DNA from: Nothophaeocryptopus gaeumannii
Lineage: Eukaryota; Ascomycota; Dothideomycetes; Mycosphaerellales; Mycosphaerellaceae
Assembly (NCBI GenBank): GCA_031771865.1
Contig: JASISA010000007.1
Span: 186,001 to 250,000 of the forward strand
Length of the DNA: 64,000 bases
Direction of reading: 5' to 3'
Position numbers and translations under genes: made by a program. This document shows positions 22,492 through 34,027 of the stretch, in pieces. The notes below the pieces were generated by a model. That model was not told the DNA's origin. It made no database searches and saw only the letters and a program-made list of their open reading frames with translations. Each line of letters begins with the position of its first letter. Position 1 is the first letter of the stretch.

Positions 22492-23389
22492 GAATGATCG
22501 TTCTTTTTGCTTTTTGATAATTGTACAGGCTCCAAGTAGGGGAGGAGTTGCTGTTTTGATCATATGCCAAGAATTATCAAATTGGCGGCGACAGCGACCA
22601 CGTAACTTGTATCAAGCGCCAACCATCTTTGCTGTCATCTCTAGACAACGCTCTTTCGATCTGTCTCTTCAAAATTTTATATTAGAGCCTGATTGGATCG
22701 TTATGTTGTTGTCGCGTGCAACTGGCCCGGTTCGGGAGTCGGGACATGATACATGCAACACGACCTAGTCTTATCCTCTTCTGCTTCGTAGCTGATCTTT
22801 TGCTTCGATTAATCATGCGCTGTAGATGGCGCCACTGTACCTTCAAAGCCTTTGCGATATCGGAATGAACTCGAACTTGCTTAGCAGCGTCCCGACTTGC
22901 TTCGATGCCACGAACACTCTTCAAAACCACTCTCGCTGGGCTTTCATCGATCGCAATGATCCAAGGAAAGCTCATAGACGGCATTTTATGGATCATATCA
23001 AACCTTTACGTGGGCTGCTTGCCAGACATTGACTCATCGACTAACACCCTGAACATACACCTACTTCACACACTTGAAAGCCGAGACGATTCGCCATATT
23101 CCGGAGCGTCGGTTTGAGCATATATCGTATTCGCGAATTGGATTCGGACAGTCAACTTCAACAGTAACTGCAGACATCGCTCTCGTAGCTCCCTCCGAGA
23201 CGAGACTGCTATCTGCGAAGGTAATGGTGTGGAGGATAGTCCATATCTTGAAAGCCCTCAAGCTTACCCTAGTGTGCGACTACATCTACAACCTATCGGT
23301 AAAACAAGCTCACTCACAGCCTGCTACAACTTGTCCGGTTGCCTTCCGTTAGATTTTGCCTCTTTGAGAGTATCGAGTGAGATCGCCAT
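22492..23389. other. Intergenic, no gene seen
   Basis: Short frames on both strands (for example a 104-codon minus frame at 22682-22996, basic C-terminal half) are not supported by any domain or splice context. Pol III-type T-runs belonging to the tRNA lie at the left edge. Confidence 0.4.
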
Positions 23390-26300
23390 CCCATAGAGTC
23401 TTTGTTGTACAGAGAAACAGCTAAAAGTGAGAACTCATCTCCCAGAATTGCCCATTCCTCCTCCTCCTCCTCCTCCTCCTCCTCCTCCATCAATTCGTCA
23501 TCATCATCCACCACCTTCTTCATCGATCTCTTCTTCTTTGCCTTGGGCTTCTTCGCCGGAGGTGCAACATCCTCACCACCCTCTTGTTCCTCCTCATCTT
23601 CGTCGGCTTCCAGAGCACGCTTGCTGGATGAAGAAGCGGGAGTCTTGCTCGTTGACTTGGCTGCCTTCGTGAAGGCTCTCCAAACGGATAGGCCGGGGAG
23701 GATCCTGGAGGTCCAAGGTGATACACTGTCTCTTTGATTGTAGTCGTGCCGGTCACGCCCTGTGCGAATTGAAGTTTTCCATGTTGCTTTCTCTCCTGCT
23801 TCCAGTCTCGAAGCATGCGAAGGTTCTTGCCGAGTTGCGTTGGATCGATGTTGGTTTTGACGAATTGAGCGATCCAGAAGTTAGCATATGGATGATTTAT
23901 CCAAGCAGGCTGCCTCAAAAACGCAACGAAGGCACTCAGGTCATCTGTGGAGTCTGCAATGCGAGTGATCGGTGCAGTACGGAAAGTCCCACTGCCTGGG
24001 AAGCGGACCTTGAGGAACTCGTCGAGTGGATACAGAGCGTCTGACTCCTGTAGAGGACGGTTCTGAATCGGGTTCTCTCTGTTCATATTTCTGCCGAGGC
24101 CCGCGACTCCTTTGACATCAGACTAGACCTTTGCGTTCTCGGTCGGCGGTGTGTCGGGAACGTCAAAGCCATACTCACATCGAACTGCCTTCCAGAGCTC
24201 CTTCAGACGAGGGCCGTCAACCGTGCTGGCGAGCGCGTTCCTCTCAATACTGGCAGATAAAGGCTCATCCTTGCGTCTCTCGAAACGAAATGGAGCTCGT
24301 TGGCGTCAACGATGTCGATTCCGTGTTCTGTGAAATCAATGCATCGTACGGCGTGCGTCTCACCAGGGCCAGGGGTCGCCAACTTGACATTTAGCCGAAG
24401 GCTCACGAGAACGTCGTCTGGGCGCGGCGCCAGCGAAGATTGATACCGCCTGTGGTTCCAACACCAACCGGTCGGCCTTGCAAGTCGCGAGCAGTGGCGT
24501 AGTCGTCTGGGAAATGCGAATAGAGAACCCTTAGATCCTTGGGAACTGAGTGGGCCCAAGTACCGCATACAATGACGGCCTTTGCGCTTGTCGCTGTCTT
24601 CCGTCCAAGAATGATCCTTTGCCCACTCGGGTTGAATCTTCTCGACCATCTTTTCGAAGTACTCCTCTGCGTCCGGAAGCTTGCTCAGTATCGACAAGTA
24701 GAAGTACTGGCCTTCTGCTAGCGGCATGAACTCATCAATCCACGCTTGCTTGTTGCTTTGCTTGTGCGACAAGAGGAGGTGCAAGTCTGGTATGTTCTTC
24801 TTCCAGAGCGACTTGAGCTGAGACTCTCGTTCATCAGAGTTGGCAGAACCTTCGGCCCGGCCCAGCTGGCTGAGGCGATATCGACCGGCTTTGTTAAGCA
24901 GAGGTCGAACATGTTGACCTGGGCGCATGGATCTGAGACCGAGTATCTGCTGCTTCAAAGCCTCTCGAGCTGTTTCGAGATTGTCGAAGACCTGCTTGCA
25001 GTCTGACGACGTCTTCAGTCTGTCGTAGCGAGCGAGTATGTCCGTGCACAGCTCAACTCTGGATGGCAACTCCGCGCCTTCCTTCAAGACATCATCGATA
25101 GCCTCGATAGCGACCTTCTTGAGGGCCAGAGTCGCCTGCCAAGAGAGGCCATACATGCGGCGGAGCAACTTATTCTCACCAGTGTACTTGTCCCTGCCAG
25201 GATGGATATATGGCATGTTGATGAATGCAGCCTCAGGATCTGGAAAGTCATCGGCATCGACACCATAGTATTGCGGTGTTGGAATGGCGATAATGTCGTT
25301 GAAGTTGACAATACAGCTCATCGCAAGTGGGGCGAAGTTGGTTCTGGTAATACCCTTGACAGGGTTGATGAAGGTAGCGGCAATGAGCGGACGAACAAGA
25401 TCGAAGAATGATCTCAAGAACTTGGTCGCTTGTCGTATATCGACGTGCCAGAGCCAAGGCCAGAGCTCCGGTGTTCAGCGTGACGTCGAAATCGCTCTCC
25501 ATGTTGACAAGACGATACACGAAGTTTCTCGTAAGCGTAGCAGCCTGACTACCGCCCTCGAAAAAGGTCTGACGCCCGAGAAAATCTCCAAGAGTGACGT
25601 CTTTGCCAACGAGAGCTATCACGACTGCCTTGTTGCGGTAGACAAGTGGCAAAGCCTGACGTACGGTAGCATCTCTCACTCTCCATCGCTGAACGCCTCT
25701 CTGCTCGTACCAGTGCTGCCAGCATTGTCACTTGCAAACTGCTGTATGTTGGTAAAATGGTCCACGATACCAGCATGCATGTCAGACGGCGTTGGATTGG
25801 CGCATTTGAGGAAGTGATGATACACATTGAGCCTCATGTCGGCATATGCATCAACATCGTCCTGCAGAGGAACGTAGTCGGTGAAGTAGCCACCATGAGC
25901 CCGGTTCAGGAGAGTGTTCATGTCAAGGTAGTGTATGATGAGGCATTCGTGGGCATAGGCTTAAGATTCGTCGACTCCAATGACAGACTGGCATCGACAA
26001 TCCGGTGGACCTTGGCAGCGTCCAGAACAAGAGGGCAGATGCGGTCTAGAGTCTGCATGAACCCGGGCAGAATGCCTGTAGTCTTCTCCAGATCTTCCAT
26101 GAATCGATCGTATGGACGCCGCGGACCTGCGACTTCTCCAGCATATCGAATGGTCTAGTACTTTGGTGGAGTCTTGCGGATCGAAGACACTTTGCCTGGA
26201 GCATCGCCAATCCACTCGAAGTCTGGCTGGGCCGCCTTAGGCAAGGTGGTCTTGTCGCTGTCGTGAAAGGGAGCCGGAACGTTGCTTCCCAGGCCAGTGA

Positions 26301-26560
26301 TGTCGCCCAGAAGTGGGTCTCCTTCATCTTCAAGTTCAAACACATCGCCGCTCTCAGGCGCGTGCAACTCCAACACTCGCTTCCACTCTAGAGCTTCTGG
26401 ATGAGCGTTGTCGTTTTGAGTCATCTCCGCAATCACATCGCGAAGCTCCTGAGCAGTGAGCGTGAAGGAACGAATGTAGAAGTGGATTCCTGCAGGTGGG
26501 CAGGTTACCGCTAGAACCTCCGACACATCTTCTGAGGCAACATACCAGGCTGCTGAGAAT
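23390..26560 (-). pseudogene. Decayed long gene, at least six frame breaks
   Basis: Coding-like peptide continues through the whole interval on the minus strand but hops frame without room for introns. Examples in order are YVASEDVSEVLAVTCPPAG, a TAG at 26155-26157, RRPYDRFMEDLEKTTG, a shift near 25920 into NTLLNRAHGGYFTDYV, a shift near 25680 into RDATVRQALPLVYRNKAV, a shift near 25420 into RSFFDLVRPLIAATF and IPTPQYYGVDADDF, a shift near 24590 into VIVCGTWAHSVPKDLR, a shift near 24390 into VDANELHFVSRDA, a shift near 24260 into LASTVDGPRLKELWKAV, a TAG near 24125, and a last shift near 23690 into a Lys/Glu-rich acidic tail. I do not recognise the family. The summed product would exceed 900 residues. 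Sequencing error is possible, but the density of lesions favours decay. Confidence 0.6.
23456..23488. repeat. (CCT)n microsatellite
   Basis: An uninterrupted CCT/TCC run of about 33 bp encodes the poly-Glu tail of the decayed gene on the minus strand. Confidence 0.9.
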
Positions 26561-27114
26561 TCTCAGGAGAAGCAATCAAGACGAGCGTGACAAGCCCGTC
26601 TCATGCAGACAAAATCGCGTGGAATGGTCAATGCACTATGACTAGAGCGTCCAGATAATGATGACGTCGACCTGAGCTTTAATGAGAATGCGCACAGAGC
26701 AGCATGTAGACCACCAGCAGCCCAAGGAACCTTGATGCGGACTGCCTGGCAAGCAATCGCCCAAGCCAGGAAGCACGCATGAGGACCGATCCCTCCTTGA
26801 CCGCCAATTGCTGAACACATGGCTTCGCCCGCTGCTTGACGTCCATGTCCTGGGGACTTCGACGAGCATCCGCTCAGAAAGTCCCTGTAAATGCGTCAAA
26901 GCAGCCACTCTTCTCAATCTTGAATCATTCGTGCATGGTGCCAAACCTCGTCGACCAAAACTCGCAGCGTGATGCCCAAACGAACTTTTTGTTCATGGTG
27001 CAGAACATTTCGCGAGCGTTGACAAGCCTCCTTGGTGACATTGCCAGTGGATTCGTGACCGGTTTTGGCTTTCAAGCATTCCGATCTCCTTGCTAATGGT
27101 CCCCAAGCAAGACT
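26561..27114. other. Spacer between duplicated relics
   Basis: No gene recognised. Short frames exist on both strands, and the sequence is probably also relic. Confidence 0.3.
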
Positions 27115-27345
27115 GTGACCTTTCCAGCATATCGAATGGTATAGGTCTGTAGTGGCTTCTTGCGCAGCGTGGTCACTTTCTCTTCGACGTCAACAGTATC
27201 CTCGAAGTTCGACTAGGCCGCCTTAGGAAAGGTGGACCTGTCCGTGCTGTGGAAGGGGAATACATGCGTGGTTTCGAGGCCAATGACATCGTCCAGAGCT
27301 GAGTCCCCTTTATGCTCAACTTCATTCTCAAGTTCTGTCGTGCGT
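27115..27345 (-). pseudogene. Diverged second copy of part of the decayed gene
   Basis: This segment aligns with 26135-26340: both contain TTCCAGCATATCGAATGGT-like sequence, GGCCGCCTTAGG and GTGGTCTTGTC/GTGGACCTGTC in the same order. The peptide TIRYAG is shared. A Gln codon (CAG) of the first copy is TAG here. The fragment has no intact frame of its own. Confidence 0.6.
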
Positions 27346-27704
27346 TGTGACTACTGAAATCGATCGTAGCTTTGGACGCGCGCTGTCTTTCATCGAAAGA
27401 AGCCATCCGAAAGCAGGCAGGCACTTGTATTTGGTGATCGTACTCTTCTGATATGATCTGTGTCAGTCTCGTAGGGTGCGTGTGGGAGATCAATAATGCG
27501 AGCAAGAATCTTGATCCATCTTGTGCGGACTTGTGAACTTCGCCAGGAAGATATGCTTGCCCTATCCATCAGAATCGTGGATCTCAACCAGTCCTCGTAG
27601 GTTTCATTTCTCAACATATCAATCGTCCAATCATGCTCTCGTAATCCTTACAATCATGCAAAGCCAGGTCCATTACTCATCATCTCATTACCTTCCTTCG
27701 CTCA
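27346..27704. other. Intergenic with coding-like fragment
   Basis: A minus-strand open stretch near 27430-27617 (for example NETYEDWLRSTILMDRAS) looks once-coding but has no start or domain. It may belong to the relic copy. Confidence 0.3.
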
Positions 27705-28907
27705 TCACATCCCGCTATAGACAATCTCAAAGGTCGGTTTCTCGCACTTGTCACATCTCGACTTTGCTGGGTAGAAGTTGGCCGTCTTCTTAATCGCAGG
27801 TTCCCCAAAGATCTTCTCATGCCTCTTGCGCACGCACGTCATTGCAATCTCAGCCAAGTCCTGACCCTCACCGCCTGTCTCCATCACATCATCCGCGACG
27901 CCTTTTTCATCGCAAAGACAGATGTCGAGCCACTCAGCATCAGTCCGCTTCTTCGAGTTCTGCTTCTCCAATGTAAGCTCGATCGTGATCTTCCCATCAG
28001 TCGGTCGTCGTAGCTTGTAGACGATCTGGATCATGCCGAAGACCCGCGGCAGGGCATTGAACCGTACATCCACTGAAGCCAAGAAAATGGCGAGATCGCT
28101 CTGCGGCTTCCACTTCTGCATCATAGCCGGATTGGTCATGCTGTAGTCGTGGAACATGCTGCAGGCGTTCCTCTCGAGAATGAAGCGATTGATGCCGTAG
28201 AATATCGACAAGACTTCCTCGCGTAATTGCTTGTTCACGGAGGCAACCTTCGGCTCTCGAGGAAAGCGTCGGATGATCTTGCCATGTTGCTTGGTTGTCT
28301 TTCTGCACGGCTGGATCTGTCTCAGTTGAGCCTCCACAGGGTCCTTGCGTTCGGCAAGCATGCTCCATATCGAGTTCCTTATCTCCGCAGGTAACGCAAG
28401 AAGGTGGTTTCGTGAGCTAGGTAAGCAGATATTGGTAGAGGAAGGTGGAGTCTTGTCTCGCTTGGGTGCTCTCTTCGGCTTCGGTTTGGAAATCTTTTGC
28501 TGTTGACTGCCGCCATGCTTGCTGTCCCGCCGACTGCGCTTCCTCTTTGACTTAGATTTAGACTTTGTTGAGGGCTTGGCGATGGCCTTGTGCAGGGAGA
28601 ATGTTCCGAAATGAGGTCCTGGCCACTCCTTGCAAGTCGAAGGCAGACTGAACTCGAAGCGCTTAGGAAGGACCTCTTCTCGTATCTTCAAGTCGCCAAA
28701 CTGGATCATGATATCTGCGGGCTTATCGGGCTGGCTCAAAGCCTCGAGCTGATCGACGGCAGACTCCATGATGAAATCCATCTGACTTGACTGCTCTCGC
28801 TCGAAGTCTGCAATTGACATGACCTCCCGTGCCTCCATGTCGGAGAAGTGGAAGCAAGGTCTCAGACGAGCGAGCGATTGGCGAGGCTGAGGTGACGAAG
28901 GTGGCAT
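27705..28907 (-). CDS. F-box-like fungal protein
   Basis: A single exon ends in TGA. The open frame starts far upstream at ATG 29339, but the first 144 residues look untranslated-leader-like; ATG 28907 (MPPSSPQPRQSLARL, 400 residues) or ATG 28838 (MEAREVMSIADFERE) are the likely starts. After a basic Lys/Arg/Ser-rich linker (KSKSKSKRKRSRRDSKHGG, nuclear-localisation-like) comes LLALPAEIRNSIWSMLA, the F-box-like/2EXR pattern LPxEIRxxIW. It is followed by VASVNKQLREEVLSIFYG, the usual second helix block of these fungal proteins. The C-terminus has a Cys pair (SRCDKCEKP) that could bind metal. Family members are thought to be ubiquitin-ligase adaptors or orphans; the role here is unknown. Confidence 0.65.
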   Translation of the reverse strand: MPPSSPQPRQSLARLRPCFHFSDMEAREVMSIADFEREQSSQMDFIMESAVDQLEALSQPDKPADIMIQFGDLKIREEVLPKRFEFSLPSTCKEWPGPHFGTFSLHKAIAKPSTKSKSKSKRKRSRRDSKHGGSQQQKISKPKPKRAPKRDKTPPSSTNICLPSSRNHLLALPAEIRNSIWSMLAERKDPVEAQLRQIQPCRKTTKQHGKIIRRFPREPKVASVNKQLREEVLSIFYGINRFILERNACSMFHDYSMTNPAMMQKWKPQSDLAIFLASVDVRFNALPRVFGMIQIVYKLRRPTDGKITIELTLEKQNSKKRTDAEWLDICLCDEKGVADDVMETGGEGQDLAEIAMTCVRKRHEKIFGEPAIKKTANFYPAKSRCDKCEKPTFEIVYSGM

Positions 28908-29635
28908 GTATTTTCTCCGCGGCAGAACGGAAGAAGCTAGGTCGGAATTGCGGGTTGGAGGCACAGTTGGTAGAGCATTTGTGGAAGCTCTAAGACCCGA
29001 ACCAAGGTGTTGTAACGCGTTTCTTGTCGTGAAGTGAGGTAGGAGGTGTGTGTGTGTGTGTCGCAGCAAGTACAACGATGTCGTAGGCAGGCGCTCGGCC
29101 ACCGGTACCGATAATCGCCGACGGACGGACGGGGCGGAGCGCAGGTCTTGGCAACAGCAAGTGAAGCCTACAACAATAACAACATCATCTGCTTCTGCAT
29201 TAACACCGCCGACAAAGCCTTTGATGTACCATTCATCTGCTTCTACGAGTTCCACTTGGCCTGAAGCTAAGGTGAGGTGGTTATCATAGCTCAACCTCGG
29301 CGGAATGCTGAGCATGACACAACCCGCCACCGTCTGCATTCACGATACCCTACTTTCGGAGCCAAATGGGACAAACTAAGCACTTCGACGAGCTATCATA
29401 GTATATGCAGTAGGCTTCTCACGAATTTATAGGAGAAGCACTCCCGACGCAACATTGTGAATTCAGAGCCTGTGGACATCAAGTCATACTTCGACCCGGA
29501 CATATTGATCTACGACTATCCGAGCTAGCTCTCCAGTTTAGTCGGCCGAAGGACATCGTCGTGTGCACTTCCGGGGCGATGGACCTACTCCTTCGGAACA
29601 AGAGCACCCTATTCTCAAAGTCAGCAGCTGCCTCT
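28908..29635. other. Intergenic with (GT)n tract
   Basis: This holds the presumed leader of the F-box-like gene and the 3' flank of the SDR gene. A (GT)n microsatellite lies at 29046-29061. No other gene is evident. Confidence 0.5.
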
Positions 29636-30630
29636 TTATCCACAAATACCGCGACATACTTTATTGACTGCCTCGGCATTAGCCCTCATCCTCCTAGTCG
29701 GCTCTTCGCCTAGCCACTGCGGCTGCGCAGCATAGAAGCTGTCTTCGAACTCCCAGCCATCGCCGCCCTCGATGTAGATGGCCTTGCCATTGAGATTCTC
29801 CGAAGTCTGCAAGCCGACGATGATGTTGGCAACAATTTCAGGCTCCTGCGTAAATAGGCCAGCTTCCTTGAAAGCTGGGACTACGGCTGCCGCCATTGGC
29901 GTGTCAGTCACCCCTGGACAGACTGCATTGACTCGGATGTGATCTCGCTCGTAGAGTGTCTTTCGAGATGAGCGTAGAAGACCGTGGATGGCGTGTTTCG
30001 AGGTCTGGAATTGGTTAGCACGGTAACGCTCTTTATCGAAGGAGCGCTATATCTTGTACCTGGTAAAGGAAAAGACCGGGGCTTTCTCTGAAAGCATTAA
30101 CGCTCGAGAGCAGCGTCAAGCTCCTGTTCTCGCCCTGCTGCAGCTTGTCCCGTAAGAAGACAGCCGCGATCCGTGAGAAATGCAATGAGCCCATGACATT
30201 GACGTCGATCACCTTGGTGTTGCCTGGACCTTTTCCAACGCTCTCGATTGTCAACTTCGGATCGTACCAGTTACCTTGTTCGAAGATCCCAGCGCAAGAG
30301 ATGGCGTGGTCTATCCGGCCGTATTCGTCATATGCATGTTTGAACAGGCTGTAGATGTCGTCGTATTTGGTAACATCGCAGTTGACGAACTTGACGGAAG
30401 GATATTGCTTCACCAGCTCATCGGCTGCAGTTTTGTTGATGTCGCCGAAGACAATCTTGGCGCTGTTCTGTGCGAGGATCCCCACTGTGGAAGCTCCGAT
30501 ACCCGTAGAGCCACCTAGATTCATCAGCTTGTGCTATAACACTGTGAGGGATAGAGGACTTGCCAGTAAGAACAACGACCTTGTCCTTCAGAGCACCAAA
30601 CTTGCTAGCGTCGGGTCTGAATTCTGCCAT
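29636..30630 (-). CDS. Short-chain dehydrogenase/reductase (SDR)
   Basis: Three exons, 30630-30564, 30514-30060 and 30004-29636, give 296 residues. Intron 1 (49 nt) has a GC donor (ACTG|GCAAGT) and is needed to build the cofactor motif TGGSTGIGAS (about residues 22-31). Intron 2 (55 nt, GTACAA...TTCCAG) rebuilds the catalytic YQTSK (Y173, K177). The active-site Ser lies in LTLLSSVNAF, and NVMGS is the structural Asn region. NNAG-type sequence is replaced by CAGIFE (AISCAGIFEQG). This is a classical SDR of about 250-300 residues, NAD(H)-dependent and similar in layout to 15-hydroxyprostaglandin-dehydrogenase-like fungal proteins. The substrate is unknown and the location is probably cytosolic. 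Confidence 0.88.
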
Positions 30631-32125
30631 GGTGCGAGATACTGCAGAGACTGTGTCCTTGAATCAGGACCGGTCGTAGCTGTTGATTGAGTGAACCGTA
30701 CATGATCTGAGAGTAGCTACGGTTGCTATCTTCCACCGGTGCAGGTGACCCTTCAACGTGTTCTGGTCGCGAGGTCTCAACACGCCACGAGAGCTTCTTA
30801 CGAGGACTGGCAATGCGAGCAACACCCGAGTCGAATGCAATGCCACTAGCATTTGGTGGCGGACGCAACGGTGTCAAGTATCTGAAGTCGCACGATGCTG
30901 TTTGCATGTCGCTGCCCCGCACAAGCCAGAGGGCTGGATGGCAAAAGTCTCCGATGGCATTAGCACAGACGTCTCTCTTCTTTCCCATTGACACCACAAC
31001 TATCCGACCGGCAGACACTTTGCAATGATAACAAAGGTGATCAAGCAGTGTTTAGCGTTGTGAGACGTTATTCAGCTTCCATGTCGGCATGGACATGGAT
31101 CACTACAAGATCGGCAGTGTCCATGGTGTATGGCGTTGGATTGTTTACACATCAATGCCTGGAAACGACGAATCGAAAGGTCTATGGGAGTTCATCAGGA
31201 TACTCTGAATCTTGTGTGTTGGTCTTCGAGAGTACAGGGGCTGGGTAAAAGTTCTTATGACGAAACTCGCCGTGCCTCGTTGTATTTCTGACATTCGCGA
31301 ACATTTGGGAACAATTGGGAACCTTTGCTTAGCTTGCACAGCAGTTCTGTTTCTCCAAGCTATCCTTGAGAAGGTTTCTTCGGAGTCGAAAGTGATGTCG
31401 TGTGATGCCGTCGGTGTCATCTTCGTAGTCCCGTCTTTATCTTCATCAAGACAGCGTGCCCATCGAAAGTCGGCCCATAGGCATTTGAAAATCATTGAGA
31501 CGCTTCGACTACTGCCGCTCCAGCATGAACACCGTGAGGGCCTGTCGAGTTGCACCGACCGCTTCTCGGGCTTTCAATGATATGGCCATGGAAGGCAAGA
31601 ACAGACCCGCTCCAGCAGGGCAAGGCATAGGCGTTGAATATGAATCGATGCTCGATCGAATCCATAGGCTTCTCGGTCTCGTCTTGCCATGCTTGAAAAG
31701 GCCAGAAACGTGGCTAGCGACACACGAGCACGTGCCATACGAGTTGCGGCATTATTTATATGAGACCAAGCTACGAGACCCCGTGGCAGACAATAGTCGG
31801 TAAACGCGCCCCATCTGCTTGCGGTCGCTGCACGGCCTTTGGTGGGAGTTGTGAGCCTCTGTAAGCAGCTATTCTTATGCTGGTTGGGATGTTATAGATG
31901 TCAAGTCTGTCTTTCATCGGGGGACTGATGATAGTTGTCATTCTTGTAGAGTACTCTGCGGCAAATGAAGTGAAAAGTACGGGTCATCTTGGCTTGTCAA
32001 CTTCGTGAAATATTCTACGCGTCTTCCCCAGACGCGACTTCTTCCCAACTTTCGACAACTTTCCGTCTCATCTTTCATCACAGCACTTTCTATCTCCTCC
32101 TCTATTCTAGCAAATACTAGAAAAC
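30631..32125. other. Intergenic, one weak small frame
   Basis: This is a 1.5 kb shared upstream region of the divergent SDR and 415-residue genes. A 92-codon plus-strand frame from ATG 31525 to 31803 (MNTVRACRVAPTASRAFND) has coding-like composition but no domain. Nothing else is supported. Confidence 0.35.
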
Positions 32126-33423
32126 ATGAAGCGTGCCACATCAGAACCTCCTTGTGGGCTCCGAAAGGCTTTTCGATCGGAGGAACATAAGCCAGCGATA
32201 GATGAGCGACAGTTACTCCAGTCAGCGAACTGCTCTTTGGGCAGGAGGGCAGCAATGAGCTTGGAACGTAGTGAGGAGCTTATAAACTTCATTCCGTCAG
32301 CCATACGAGACTCGGCATCTTTCGTCGCTGCGCAAGACCAGATATCTCACAGCCAGACAAGGTTGCGATTTCTACTGGCTCAGGCTATCAGCGCCATTGA
32401 CTCACAACACGAGAAGATTCTGGAAGCGGAGCCAAACGCTATGAATGCAATCCCGACTGTAGACCCGTATTGGTATCAAGTGGCCAATTTGTTCAGTGAG
32501 TAGCATGCCACATTGCCTGAGCTTGAGGCTGACTCTTGCGGCCAGATCTTGAGCCGCATCAAGTGGAGAAATTGCTCAAGAGAACCCAGATAGACAGCCG
32601 GCACCTGATTGCATATACGCGAGAGAAGATGTTAGACCTCGAAGATTTACTAAGGGAGTTTGATTTCTTACGCGAAAAGGACCCTGAAGATGACATCGTC
32701 AAAATCGTCTTCATTATCTGGGCTGCCGTTCATGAATCTGCCCGCGAGAATGAAGATCTACGGCTGGACCTCTTTCGCTTCAGCGTGTTTATTGCATGTC
32801 GAAAGTCAAGTGCCGGGCCCAGAAGCAAATCGAAGTCCTGGTTCAAACCATCCGAAGATCCCGACCTAGCTAGGCGAGTCATCGATTTCGGAGTTTTTCT
32901 GTTCCAACAATGTATTGGACATTACATGGGCTGCAATCAATATCAGCGCAGATACTGGAACACTGCAGCGTGCTGGCGCGATATGTGGGCCGACTTTTGC
33001 TCTCACGAATGCGAAGACCCAGACGATTTGATCGTTCACAAAAGGAAGAAATTTGGTGTTTTTGGGCCGCGAAAGTCGTATCCCAACTGTTTTCATCGCA
33101 GGAACCCAAGCCATCTTCGCAACGTCCTCGAATCTGCTCACGATGAGACCCATGCTTTGGCCATGCTTGCAGTCGGAACGCGACTCCCTATGGAAATGAT
33201 CGACCTAATCCACGAGGCTCTTCTGCGTGCCGAGGGACTTCCTGTGGATAGAAAATCCCGTGTTGAGACCGACTTCGACAATGGTGAGGAATCGAGCTCG
33301 GACTTGGACAAAGTTTACAACATATTTTTTCCTGATACCAAGAAGCCATCACTTCCGGAAGGATTCAAGAATGAATTCGTCTGCTGCCATCTGGCTCACA
33401 ACTTTGAGGCGGAAGAGCCTTGA
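32126..33423 (+). CDS. Hypothetical fungal protein, 415 residues
   Basis: Two exons, 32126-32495 and 32546-33423, are joined over a 50-nt intron (GTGAGT, branch CTGAC, GGCCAG). ATG 32126 follows an in-frame stop. No family was recognised. The first exon is helical (ISHSQTRLRFLLAQAISAID), and exon 2 continues with an acidic helical segment (KMLDLEDLLREFDFLREKD). Near the C-terminus LPMEMIDLIHEALLRAEGLP resembles the LPxEMxDxI helix of F-box-like proteins, but it is at the wrong end for a canonical F-box. Five Cys are concentrated in 145-240. There is no signal peptide or membrane segment. Confidence 0.65.
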
Positions 33424-34027
33424 GAGGACAACTCCACCGAGTCCGACATGACACACCCTTTGATTTTCAACTTTTCTTCCTCCAAGGGCATGACGATGCT
33501 ACGTACAATCGAGTTAGTAGACTGCTCGCCTCGCTTCTAGGAGAAGCTTTCGAGCGAAGCGTTCGCCCAGCAGTTCTCTGGATTTGAAGGACTTTCGCAA
33601 TGGACCGAAGATCTTACATCTCTGCGCGCGTCTCGGTCCCGACGGCGAAGCCAGCCGTTAAGTATCCAACAGTTGAAGATGAAGCCTGGATAGTGTCTCG
33701 CCAAGCGCATCGCAATTGCTGAAAGCGAGGAGCGACACTGCTGTATTCAGCATGGTTCGTCCTTGGTGCGAAGCTGTTGAGCGGGATCATTAAGTGGTTG
33801 ATCAAAAGTATGACCGAGTAGCAGCATAGTTGCACGCTTAACCAAGGCCTTCGGTGCTGACCTTCTCATGAGGTCCTCTGCAGAGTCGAAGTACGACAAT
33901 ATAACAATACCCAAATCTCACTCAATGGCGTTCTCTTCTGGCTTGAATGATAAATACCAAATGCGTCTTCGACGCTGTCAACATTAAATGGCTCATTCCC
34001 TTCCATCCTATCTCCCACTCTCTCTTT
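33424..34027. other. Intergenic, no gene seen
   Basis: Convergent spacer between the 415-residue gene and the small three-exon gene. Only chance frames. Confidence 0.5.

Noticed and set aside
26155..26157. TAG in the decayed gene as a RIP mutation
   Set aside because: The diverged copy has TAT at the aligned site, so this stop would need T-to-G, which RIP does not make.
31525..31803. 92-codon plus-strand gene
   Set aside because: Composition only; no domain, splice or orthologue support. Mentioned in the intergenic note.
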